From positions 3,017,923-3,034,186 of the forward strand of contig MU001492.1 of the NCBI GenBank assembly GCA_010093485.1: a stretch of DNA of 16,264 nucleotides, read 5' to 3'. The translations under genes and the position numbers were made by a program. Of the stretch, positions 1 to 10,207 are shown in pieces. This stretch comes from Karstenula rhodostoma CBS 690.94. Taxonomy: Eukaryota > Ascomycota > Dothideomycetes > Pleosporales > Didymosphaeriaceae. The stretch's first letter is position 1, and the number at the start of each line of letters is the position of its first letter. Under the pieces are notes generated by a model. The model was given only the letters and a program-made list of their open reading frames with translations, had not been told where the DNA came from and searched no databases.

Positions 1-2214
1 CTACTATAATCTAGATTAAATTTATAGAATATTTAGTAGAATAATTCTAAAGTAAAAGAAAATTACTTTAGACTATTTTACTTCTATTTATATAAAACCT
101 AAATAGGCTATATAATCTAATAATATATAATACTATTTAGAAGTATTTCTTAATAGTTTTTATAAACTAGATTAAAAAATATTATACTATTATTAGTCTT
201 AATTAGAAATACTTTAGAGAAAATAAATAGATTCTAGTTAATATAATCTAGATTATTAAGCTTATTACTAAGGTTTCTATTATAATTTAACTAAAATAAT
301 TAGATTAAGTATATAATATATTATACTACTAGAATAGTTAAGTTATATTTTCTAATATATCTCTATTAATTAAATAATATTCTAGACCTCTAATAGTATA
401 ATAATTATTTAAGGGAAAAATAAATAATTTATTATATTTAAATATATATTTAAGTTTAATATTACTAGATTAGTATATTTACTAGATTTATCTAAAAAAT
501 AGGATATTAAGCCTATAATCTAATCTATAAATTATTTATATTTACTCTAGTTTATATCTATAATAATACTACTATATTATCTCTTCTATTAATATTATTA
601 TTTCTATATTTTATTATTATTATTATTATTATTATACTATTTATCTATAAACTCTATACTATATTTTTTTAAATCTATTTCTATATTCTAACTATATACT
701 ACCTTACTACTACTTTTCTAATTACTATATATAGTTAGTATCTATATTTATAAAATTAGTAGAAAAATTTATAAAAAAAAGTTAATAGAATTTATTTTAT
801 TTCTATTTCTAAGCTCTAATAAAAATATAAAATTAAAAGGTATTTATATTTATTTTATATATACTAGAAATAATATTTCTATTTTCTATAATAATACTAT
901 AATATCTCTATTATAATTCCTTATAAATTTAGCCTATTAACTAATTAACTTTTATATTAATTATTTTTTAATTTACTTATTAGATATATATCCCCTAGAT
1001 ATTAAGGTAAAGATACTAACTAAACTAAATATTATTTTAATTATATTCTATTTTATTTTCTAGTCTAATATATTTCTAAATATCTTTTATATATTCTTAT
1101 TATAACTCTTATTAAATATCCTTTTAAGGTTCTTAATAAAGATAATTTTAAATAGTATTTTCTTTATAATATTTCTATAGTTCCTTTTATATACTCTAGT
1201 CCCTTACTCCTAATTATAAAACCTTTTTATTAATTTAATAAAATATTTATATAATTAATCTAGTATTTATTATTAGTATATAAACTTAGTAATACTATTT
1301 ACCTATATCTTCTATATATTAAAAAACTAGAACTAAAAATTAAATACCTTATTATTTAATAAAATACCCTATTATTACCCTTTATTAGTACTATTTATTA
1401 GAGTACTAGGGGAAATATTCTAGTAGTAAAATAAAGCTAATATAAAATCTAATATTCTACTTTAAAATAAGGTATCCTTATTTACTAGAACTTTAAATAA
1501 CTTTTTTTTATAGTAATATTATTATATCTATATAAGTCTAATTATTTATTACTTATAAAAGATATCTATAAATTTAATTACTATACCCCTATTAATAAAC
1601 TTAATAATTATATTAATTTTAATACTAGACTATTTATAATAATAGAATCTATACTAATATTTCTTATTTAATTTACTATTAGATACCTTTATATACTTCT
1701 AATTTTATAAGTTTATAATAATATTAATTAGACTATAATTTAAATTATTAACTAGTACCTTATTTATAGCTAGTATACCCTTTTTAGTAATATACTTTCT
1801 CTTCCTCTATAATATTATAGAGTATCTCTTAACTATTTTAAATTATTATTTTTATTATTATTAGCTAAGCTTATCTCCTTTCTATCCCCTCTTTTTTTTA
1901 AATTACTTATTACTATTATTTTTCTATACCTATTTATTTTTTAGTCTAGCTATATTTTTATTCTATTAATTTAGATTTTAATATATTATATTAATTATCT
2001 TTTTTATCTTAACTTTAAAAATATTAGTAATTATTTAATATAGTATATTCTCTAGTATTAATATAATTAATATATTTATCTAGCTAAAACTATTCTTTTC
2101 TATAATATATATATATAAGTATATATTCTAGATTCTATTATATACTACTAGTATAATATTATATTTATTATTTAATTCTCTATTTACTATCTCTACTAGT
2201 TATAACTATAAAAG
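1..2214. other. AT desert, no recognisable gene
   Basis: Apart from the TTA microsatellite I see no frame with convincing protein motifs on the strands and frames I sampled, no RNA gene and no strong repeat. Stops (TAA, TAG) are dense. It obeys the same no-TpG, no-CpA rule as the rest, so it was itself a RIP target and presumably repeated DNA. Confidence 0.6.
611..634. repeat. (TTA)8 microsatellite
   Basis: Eight uninterrupted TTA units run from 611 to 634, followed by TA. It lies in an otherwise featureless AT desert. Confidence 0.95.
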
Positions 2215-2300
2215 GTTAGTAAGGGTATAAAAAAAAACTATAATAGTAATTAAATTTAGAAAATAGTTATAGTTATAGTTAGGAGTATAAAAAAAAGGTA
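2215..2300 (+). repeat. Short direct repeat around GTATAAAAAAAA
   Basis: Two copies of a G-rich then GTATAAAAAAAA string occur, at about 2222-2237 and 2281-2296, separated by a short GTTATA-type repeat (about 2266-2280). The copies sit about 59-60 bp apart. They look like a decayed tandem unit. The TATA-like look is not evidence of a promoter in this composition. Confidence 0.5.
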
Positions 2301-3061
2301 ATAAAAAAGAAAAAATATAAGCTTCTAAAGAAAAAAAAAGACTAGTCTCTAAACTATATAGAATTACTAAGCTAATTTTAATTCTATAGTTAAATCTAAA
2401 TCTCCCTTAATATAACTATCCTTTTAATCTAATTATAATTTCTAAAATATTTCCTATTAATTTTAAAATCTTTATTAATCCTTATTTTTTTTTATTATTA
2501 TAAGTATTAACTATTCTATATTATATAAAACCTTATTTATATTAATATAAAATATAGTTTTATTATTTATATATACTATTATTATTATATCCTTCTATTA
2601 AATATTAAATTATACTTTAAATTTAAGATCTATAAGGATATATCTATTTAATAATATAAAAAAATATAGAAATTTATAAATAGTAAATATATATAGCTCT
2701 ATTTATTATAGAATAATATAATTTAATTAATTATTTTATCTATTACTCCTTTTATAGTTATTAATAATATAGTATTATTAATATTAAGTTTTAAGTATAA
2801 TATCTATAGAATAATATTTAGAGGGGAGATAGTAAATATAATTAAAAATATAAAGAACTACCTCTATATAATATATAAAATTAAAAGTTATAATTTTAAT
2901 ATAAATATTTATACTATTACTACTAATATATAGATAATCTATTATTAGACTATATTTTTATAATATCTCTAACTAAATAAATAAGAATTATAATATTTTA
3001 AAATATAATATTCTATACTTTAATCCTATATATCTCCCTTAGTAGTAAATATTAAGAATAA
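2301..3061. other. AT-rich stretch without recognisable features
   Basis: A + frame stays open from 2727 to about 2930 (about 67 codons), but such a run is expected by chance in this much sequence with this composition, and its residues match nothing I know. A tempting Y-V-D-D-like string near 2928-2938 lacks the hydrophobic context of a reverse transcriptase. Confidence 0.5.
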
Positions 3062-3959
3062 AAAGAAAGACTAGTTTATAAAAATAAATATAAAAATAAA
3101 TATAAAGAAAAAAGGGGAAAATTAATATATACTATATACTATAGCTATTATTTATTATATTATAGTAGATTAGTTTATATTATAGATTAATTAAATATAA
3201 AAAAGACTAAATAAAAATATTATTTATTAGTATAGTAAAATACTATCTACTATTAAATATATTATAAACCCTTTTCTTAAATATATAAAATTTTATAAAG
3301 TTATTAATAATATAGAATAGAATATAATATAAAACTATATATATTTAATTATCTAGATATATTTAAGACTTACTCTTCTATAAAGTATTATAAAGAGTAT
3401 ATTTTAAATTTAATAAAATATAATTATATATAATACTTTCTACTAGACCTATATATAGGTTATATAGAAATATTTAAACTATATATTTATAATATTCTTT
3501 ATATATTATTAAAACTTCTTAGACTATTATTATAATATAATACTATTTATATTTACCTTTTTTTACTAAGTATTTAAGGTAGGTCTAGACTATTTACTAA
3601 TACTAAAGATATTAAAAATAGTAAAAAAAGTATAAAAGGGTATTTATATATATCTAATAAAAATAAATAATTCTATTACTATAACCCTAGCTATAGTTTA
3701 TAATTACTAGATTCTAGCTTTTTTAAAATAAATATATTATAAGTTCTAGCTAGTATTTATATAGTAGACTATTAATAGGAGTAACTTTAATCTAGTTATT
3801 ATAATAATAATTATATTTATTATTCTAGACCTATAAAAATTTAATTTTAAATAGATATATAATTTTATTATAGATATATCTATACTAAAGAAATACTACT
3901 ATTTTATAGTATATTAGTATTTTTAGAAGATAATTATAATATAGCTAAAAGAGGGAGAT
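3062..3959 (+). pseudogene. Weakly coding-like + strand frame of unknown family
   Basis: The frame with codons starting at 3062, 3065... has fewer stops than its neighbours in several runs, for example 3305-3430, 3482-3535 and 3602-3667, and leads directly into the purine tract as K/R/G/E codons. Around 3671-3722 the decoded string S-H-S-L-Q-L-L-D-S-G loosely resembles the S-H-L-L-Q-P-L-D-V-G signature near the end of the catalytic domain of pogo/Fot-type (DDE_1) transposases, which often end in a basic tail. The other DDE landmarks (D-G-H-x-S-H, N-x-D-E) were not found upstream, so I do not claim the family. It may belong to the relic downstream or be chance. Confidence 0.2.
3080..3103 (+). 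repeat. Two perfect 12-bp tandem units
   Basis: The unit AAAAATAAATAT occurs twice head to tail (3080-3091 and 3092-3103) and then breaks into an A/G-rich stretch. It is a minor slippage repeat, and 12 bp keeps a reading frame. Confidence 0.85.
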
Positions 3960-3995
3960 AAAGAGGAGGAAAAGAAAAAAAAAAAAAAGAAAAAG

Positions 3996-4045
<50 letters not shown>

Positions 4046-4070
4046 AAAAAAAAAAAAAAAAAAAGGAAAA
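3960..4070 (+). repeat. 111-nt all-purine tract with a 48-nt A run
   Basis: Every base from 3960 to 4070 is A or G. It starts as a mixed A/G stretch, then holds an uninterrupted A run at 3996-4043 (48 nt), GG, 19 A, GG and AAAA. The run contains no RIP target, so its composition was probably fixed before mutation and grew by slippage. It can be read as a Lys/Arg/Glu-rich tail or linker in the + frame, or as an old poly(A) tail of an element ending here. The second idea is weakened by the purine-rich but not pure A start. Confidence 0.9.
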
Positions 4071-4080
4071 TATAAAAGAG

Positions 4081-4800
4081 GATATAAAAGCTACTATAAT
4101 AGTTTTAACTATAAATAATAAAATAAATAATACTAATTTAATAATAAAAAAGACTATATTATTTAGTAATATCTCTACTACTAATATAAAGGTACTAATT
4201 AATAAGGGAAATATTTTAACTATTTTATAAAACTATAACTAAAAGGCTAATTAGAAACTAAGAAACTTTATTTATATTTATTTTAATACTAAGTTCTATA
4301 TCTCTATATTTTAGCTTATTACTATAGAATATTATTTTAATATTTTTTAATATAAAAATATAGTATAGAGTTTTATATAATAAAATAGTAATAATATTAT
4401 TATTTATAGTATTAAAATATTATTTAAGAAGTATAAGGATATAGTATAGATATTAATTTAAAAAATAAAAATATTACTTATTAATATTACTAACTATAGT
4501 AATATTATATTTCTATTACTAATTTCCTAGAATAAAATACTATATAATCTAAATATCTAAAATAAAAATTACTTTCTTTTTAAACTAAATAACCTATTTC
4601 TTAATAAGTAGTAAAACTATATAGTTAAATAAATCTTTACTATTATTAATACTAGTAAAGTAAAAATAATATCTAGTAATTTAAATAATTATATTAGTAT
4701 AAATAAGTATAATATAAAAATAAATATTCTTTTAATACCTATTATTTTTTTCTTCCCTAACTTACTTATTATAAATATAAGTTTTTTTTAATATTATTTT
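4081..4800 (+). pseudogene. Unidentified + strand coding-like relic before the helicase
   Basis: From 4081 a different + frame (codons starting at 4081, 4084...) has few stops, especially 4081-4230 and 4681-4790, and then becomes stop-dense after about 4805, where the helicase frame opens. This looks like one gene with a frame change from an intron or an indel near 4790-4860, or two adjacent relics. The decoded residues are rich in N, K, L and I, which in 85 % AT DNA is nearly uninformative. I recognise no domain. It could be the N-terminal region of the helicase gene, a separate element, or chance openness. Confidence 0.25.
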
Positions 4801-4861
4801 TCTATTTATTTATTTTACTAGTAGATAGTTTATATATCTAATAAAACTACTAAATATTATA

Positions 4862-5641
4862 TATAAAAACTTATTTACTAATAGTATTAGTAATTTATTT
4901 CTATTTCTAGATTTTATTATAATTATATTTTATTATTATAAAAATTATAATAAAAATAAAACTATTTATATAATATATTATTATTTTTTATAATATATTA
5001 GCTTCTTTTTTATTTAGTATATATAGCTTATTTATTTATTCTACTAATTTATTACTATAATTATACCTATTAATAGTCTAGTAGTATTATACTATTATTA
5101 TATATATAGTTACTACCTCTAGAATAATAAGGTAGGGTATAAATAAAAAAATAATTAGTAATTTACTATATTTTTTAACTATATAATATAATAGATTATA
5201 GGGCTAGATATTAATATATTAATATTCTAATATCTAATAATTATCTTTTAATATTAATAGAATAAGAAAATATCTCTACTCTATAATATAAAGGTATTAA
5301 TAAAAGAATAAATAAAAATAACCTAAAAAAAAAAATATAAAAAAAACTATAAGATATAAATAAAATATATATTTACTATTATAGTAATAGTATATACTAA
5401 AAAAATATAGTATATTTTTATATAAATATTTAGTTATAGTTAATTTAATATCTATATATATATCTTCTATAAGTAGTATAACTATTTTAATTTTAATATA
5501 AATAACTTTAATATATAAGGAAATACTAGAAAGAAAAAGAAAAAAAATAGTAATAATAATATAAACTAGCTAGTAGAATATATTATTTTATATAGTTTAA
5601 TAAATATATATAAACTATTTAATAATAATATTTTTAAGAAC
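4862..5641 (+). pseudogene. Probable upstream part of the helicase relic
   Basis: The frame of the helicase core stays fairly open upstream, with no stop in 4862-4981 and scattered TAA/TAG after that. Two stretches recall the pre-helicase domain of fungal telomere-linked RecQ proteins. Around 5366-5404 a hydrophobic run ends in T-K-K, reminiscent of the Y-R-x-I-A-I-A-I-S-R-K segment. At 5429-5461 the codons can be read as F-G-H-S followed four residues later by Y-A-R, reminiscent of the G-H-S...Y-A-R motif. A basic K/R-rich linker follows at 5528-5548. These are my recollections of family patterns, not a search result, and the spacing in G-H-S...Y is shorter than I would expect. No start codon can be assigned. 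Confidence 0.4.
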
Positions 5642-6739
5642 TAGATACTATAATTAGAAAGTAAGTAGATACTAGTTTTACTATTTAAGGGGGTTAGTAT
5701 AGTAGCCTATATTATATCTACTAGTATTAATAAAATAAATAAATATCTATTATCTATTATTACTCTAGAAAATAATTATAAATAGACTATAATTATTATT
5801 CTATTTATTACTATATAGAATAATATTATAAATAAATATTATAAGCTAAAGATTTATATTAATATATTTAAAATAAAATAATTTTATAAATCTATATATA
5901 TTATTATTACTATACCTAAATATATTAATATAAATATCTTTAAAAATTTTATATACTAGTAGTATATAAATAGTAAGCTAGAATATTTAATACTAAATAA
6001 ATACTACTATATTCTATTCTCTAATTACTAGTATTATAAAAATCTACTTAATCTCTATATTCTAGACTAATTTAGTATATTAATACTTTTATTCTTAGTT
6101 ATTATTCTATTTAACTAATAAGTATAAATATATAATATACTAGTATTTAATAAGTATATAGAAATTATATAGAAACCTATTATCTACTCTAATCTATTCT
6201 ATTAAATTATTAAGCTAATAAAAAAATAGGCTATAATATTAATAATAATATTTTATATCTAGTATAAACTATAGTAGTACTATAAAATTATTATTTTTAT
6301 TAATAATTATATAGTTTATAAGGACCTCTATACTAATATAAATAAGTATAAAAAATTATTTATATATTATAAAAAAATAATAATTAAAAAAAAAAAGGTA
6401 GTATAAAATATATTTAATAAGTATAAAAAAGGTATTATTTTTACTATAAATATATTTACTATTAGGGCTAACCTTATTAATATAAATATAGTTATTTATT
6501 TTAGAATATTTAATAATAATATTAATTAGAAATAGAAGTCTAGATAAATAGAATATAGTAGAAAACTAACTATTATTTATATTATATATAATAATAGTAT
6601 ATATATCTATATAAATAAGCTTAATAACTATATAAAATAGATTATAAATAAAATAATATTTCTAAATTCTAATAAACCTATCTATATTTATATTATATTT
6701 AACTAATATTTTAATAAGTAAATAAACTATATTATATAT
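5642..6739 (+). pseudogene. RIP-degraded RecQ-family (TLH-like) DNA helicase core
   Basis: RecQ helicases are ATP-dependent 3'-5' DNA-unwinding enzymes of superfamily 2. Here one frame (codons starting at 5642, 5645...) runs without an indel for about 365 codons and is broken only by TAA/TAG, which RIP makes from CAA, CAG, CGA, CGG or TGG. Allowing those changes I read, in order: S-K-Q Q-motif (5660-5668); S/P-T-G-T-x-K-T Walker A (5717-5737); T-x-I-I-I-L-P-L-T-A (5786-5815); T-x-P-E (5909-5920); S-K-L-E-R-L-I-L then D/N-E-C-H (5972-6007); R-K-P-T-T-R-S-N-L-S-Y, the RecQ-specific spacing (6170-6202); K-I-I-I-F motif IV (6284-6298); Y-H-x-x-M-T (6365-6382); A-T-N-A-F-x-L-G-x-D...V-V-I-H (6443-6499); Q-x-S-G-R, 17 codons from that H to R inclusive (6533-6547); C(6629)-x17-C(6683)-x14-C-x-x-C (6728, 6737) zinc site. 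Motif III is not clear and the second Walker glycine reads Asn. Telomere-linked subtype is inferred from motif style. Confidence 0.87.
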
Positions 6740-7440
6740 AAATCTAGAAAATTTCTATATAGCTTTTATACTCTCTTTATTCTAAATACCCTATTATATA
6801 GATTTAAAACTAATATACCTAATATATTTTTATTAGTCTAGGTATTAATACTAACCTTTTTTCTAATATATACCCTCTTATCTATATAAATTATAACTTT
6901 TTTATAAATTATATCCTCCTCTATATTAATATTTTTATTTATTTTTATTTTATTATTAGTATATATATATATAACCTCTATTACTACCTCTTTTACTCTA
7001 AATAAATATAATAGCCCGTTCTATAATAAATATATATAAAAATATTTTTTTCTCCTTTTTTTTTTATATTATAGTACTACTAATATAGTAAATAGGACCT
7101 AGTTCTTTTTCTTTAATACTTACCCCTATTAATATAAGGATAAAAGTAGTATATATAATTTAAAAATATAAAAATATATATAATAGAGTAATCTAATATA
7201 TCTATAATATAAAAGAAATATTTAAATAAATTTATTATATAATTTATTACTAGTATATAGATTTCTACTCTATATATTTTATAATAGACTAATTCTTTAA
7301 CTATATTAAAGAGTTCTATAAAGGCCTACTATAGAATAACTATATTTACTTACTATATAACTAAATAGATAATAAAGCCCTATTATATTATTACTATTTA
7401 TATCTACTTCTATTATATTTATATAATTATTAATAAAATA
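6740..7440 (+). pseudogene. Possible C-terminal extension of the helicase relic
   Basis: After the C-x-x-C pair the same frame continues with low stop density to about 7060 and moderate density to about 7440. A Ser/Thr-rich segment lies near 6962-7020, and a possible aromatic/Cys-rich patch lies near 7097-7130. Fungal telomere-linked RecQ proteins usually carry a further cysteine-containing C-terminal region, so an extension is expected, but no motif here is firm. One surviving CpG (7017-7018) lies inside. No stop codon can be chosen because RIP-made and original TAA/TAG cannot be told apart. Confidence 0.3.
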
Positions 7441-8924
7441 AAAATAGTATATTTTTTAATAGATAAAATAACTATACTATATACTAATATTAATATATAC
7501 TATAAAATTTCTAAATAGTATTCTAGATAGTATATAGTTTTATTAAAATACTATAGCTAGAATATATATTCTTAACTAGTTATAATAAATTAAAAATAAT
7601 AAATTTTATTATATACTTTTTATAATTTATATCTCTATATTTCTATAGTTATATTAGTTAAATACTATTAGATCTACTATAGTTTTATAAAATCTATTTT
7701 CTACTAGACTTATAGTAATAGTTACTAGTAATAAAAGAGTAAAAATAGGTATATAAATTTAAAATAAAAAGAAATAAAAGTCTAACTTAACTAAAATTAA
7801 AACTAAATAGTAATATATTTTAAATTTATAATAATACTAAAATATTTATTTATAAATCCCTTTTTATATATAGTATATATTTCTATATATACTAGTAAAA
7901 GAAAATAATTTAAACTATTAAAAGTCTATTTATATAAAATACTATCTAGGTATAGAATTTTATATATAATTTTAAAACTAAGTAATATTTTATATAAAAG
8001 GTCTTTTATTAATAGAGGTATATTATCTCTATTACTAGGATTAGTATTTTTTTTTTATTAAAAAGTAATTAATTTTTAGTAGGTAATAGATAAGATTATA
8101 TATATACTATTAAATACTTTAAATACTAGAGAAAAAAAACTAATAGTAAATTAGATTAAAATTATAAAAAACTTTTAATATTTTAGAATTCTTAATTAAA
8201 TAGTAAGTAGGGAGTATAGATAGTATTTAATAAAAATAATATAAATTTTATATAGTATAATAGAGTATTTTATAGCTAAATCTAATAGTAGTTTTATTTA
8301 AAAAATAAATAACTTTTTTTTAGGGGTTTTTTTAATTAATAATAGTAGTAGTCTATATATTTTTTATTATTTATTAGAATATTTATATTCTTATTCTATA
8401 TACTAAAATTATTTATAAACTAGTAGTTTTCTAATTAGTTTATTATAATAGATATTACTACTAGTTTAATAATATAATACTATTAATTAAAAATATAAAT
8501 TCTTTTTATTTTAACTATAAATAAAATAAATATAATATAAAAATATATTAAGTTTTAGAAATAATAGAGCTTATATTAGACTTATAGTAATTATTTTAAT
8601 AACTATAAAGTAATAAAAATATAGAAAAAAATAATATAAATTCTAAATCTAAATAACTATTTAAAATAGGTTTATAATATAGTATTTTCTTATATAATAT
8701 ATTATATATATATTAACTAGACTCTACTAGTATAATATATAAGTTAGTATAAATATATTTTTATTTTTACTATTTTTATTCTCCTTATTATATTTTAAAT
8801 ACTATAGCCCTTAATCTTTACTAAAATTCTAAATAAGTAATCCTTACTCTTCTAGTTTTAAAAATTAAAGGGATTAAAGATATTTCCTATTATAAAGTAT
8901 TATAATTTTTTATTTTTACCTCTC
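7441..8924. other. AT-rich stretch without recognisable features
   Basis: No motif-bearing frame, RNA gene or long repeat was recognised here. It separates the helicase relic from the inverted tandem arrays. It shows the same complete loss of CpA, TpG and CpG. Confidence 0.5.
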
Positions 8925-9120
8925 CTTAGTTTATAAAATCTACTAATATTTAATAATATTTTTTATAATATTACTTTAGTCTATAGAGTTTATTAATACT
9001 TAACTAGATTTTTTATTAATTTACCTTAGTTTATAGAATCTACTATTATTTAACCCTATTATAATTTAATATAAATTTCTATTAATTTATTTTAGTATAT
9101 AAAATTTATTATAATTTTAT
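8925..9120 (-). repeat. Left array of a ~50-bp tandem repeat (inverted copy)
   Basis: Units start with CTTAGTTTATA(A/G)AATCTACT or a close variant at 8925, 8975, 9025 and 9091, so the first spacings are exactly 50 bp and the last is 66. Units differ mainly by C/T and G/A changes. Read on the reverse strand the unit is the same as that of the array at 9956-10207. Similarity to the other arm may continue inward to about 9160, where an AGAATT...TCTTTA string has a counterpart near 9885-9906. Confidence 0.85.
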
Positions 9121-9955
9121 AAAATATTATATTTTATCTCTAGAATTAAAATCTTTAAATCTCTAGAAATTTATAGTATTTAATACTTATTATTCTATAT
9201 AGGTCTCTATTACTTATATTACTCCTTTCTTAAATTTATTATCTAGAATATTTTAATATTATTATTTCTAACTATATTATTATTTCTAGTTATAGTCTTT
9301 AATCTAAACTACTTATATTTAAGTTATTATTAATCCTCCTTCTAGTACTTTTAATAAATAAATATATATTAAAATTATTTTAGATTTAAAATCTAGATTA
9401 TTTTATTATTATATTTAATTAAGTTAATAGGCTCTAGAGTATACCTAATAATATATAAGTCCTTAAGAGATTCTATTAAAAATATTACTTTTATATTAAA
9501 AATAACTTATTTAAAAAGTAATAATAAAAATAGAAAATAGTAAATAGCTTTTTATTATTAGTATATTTAATATTATAGTAATTAATTTCCTTATTAGATT
9601 TACTCTTATTTAGGATTATTTAAGTTATATTAATTTATAGAGTCTATTAGAAATTAATTAATATAACTTTCTATTAGCTAGTTATTAAATAATATATTAG
9701 CCCTATAAGGAAACTAAACTTTATAATCCTTATAGTAAATTTAGGGCCTTTTTAAAAACTATATATATTATTTCTATTTAGTATAAACTACTACTAATTT
9801 ATATTAATTTATAATAGTATTAATAATATTACTATTTATATTATAGAAAATAAGTATCTATTATACTAAGTATAAAAAAGTATTAGATATAAAGACTTTA
9901 GAATTCTTAATAATAATTTTAGTAAAATTAGTAGTTACTAGTAAGATTTTTAATT
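9121..9955. other. Spacer between the inverted arrays
   Basis: No gene was recognised. At about 9631-9655 there is a single sequence resembling one unit of the left array (TAATTTATAGAGTCTATTAG), suggesting that the repeat once extended further or that the spacer itself contains scattered units. A small repeat of ATTATTTCTA type lies near 9260-9290. Confidence 0.5.
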
Positions 9956-10207
9956 AATAATATATTTTATAAATTAAGGTAAACTAATAGAAAGTATTAT
10001 ATAATACTAGTAGATTTTATAGACTAAAGTAATTTTCTAAAATATATTATTAAATACTAGTAGATTTTATAAACTAAGAAAAAATAAAATATTTTTTAAA
10101 TTCTTATACTAGTATATTCTATAAATCGAGATAAACTAATAGAAAATATTATTTATTACTAGTAGATTTTATAAATAGAGATAAGTTAATAGAAAATTTT
10201 ATTATAC
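9956..10207 (+). repeat. Right array of the same ~50-bp tandem repeat
   Basis: Units of the form ACTAGTAGATTTTATAAACT followed by a less conserved half ending in ...AATAGAAA-type sequence begin at about 9956 (decayed), 10006, 10056, 10108 and 10158, with spacings of 50, 50, 52 and 50. The fourth unit keeps a CpG (10127-10128). The array is the reverse complement of the one at 8925-9120, so together they form an inverted repeat with a centre of about 840 bp. Confidence 0.87.

Noticed and set aside
2222..2240. TATA-box promoter (GTATAAAAAAAA)
   Set aside because: TATA-like strings are everywhere in this composition, and no intact gene lies downstream.
2727..2930. An open reading frame of about 67 codons
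   Set aside because: A few such runs are expected by chance in 16 kb on six frames at this stop frequency. It has no ATG and no recognisable motif.
2925..2945. A Y-V-D-D-like string suggesting a Copia-type reverse transcriptase
   Set aside because: The upstream codons decode to mostly Y/C/H rather than the hydrophobic residues expected, and no other reverse transcriptase motif was found at the right distance.
3671..3722. Similarity to the S-H-L-L-Q-P-L-D signature of pogo/Fot (DDE_1) transposases
   Set aside because: The preceding D-G-H-x-S-H and the catalytic aspartates upstream could not be found in the same frame, so a short chance match is possible. It is kept only as a remark in the feature.
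4090..4135. A C-x-x-C...C zinc-knuckle-like series after the purine tract (Gag or transposase tail)
   Set aside because: The second cysteine position reads AGT, which RIP cannot make from TGT, and the histidine position reads TAA, which cannot come from a His codon.
5600..6800. A functional helicase gene with unusual start or recoded stops
   Set aside because: Walker A and D-E-C-H residues are replaced or interrupted in a way that matches RIP, and about 24 stops lie in frame. No known fungal nuclear code would read through both TAA and TAG here.
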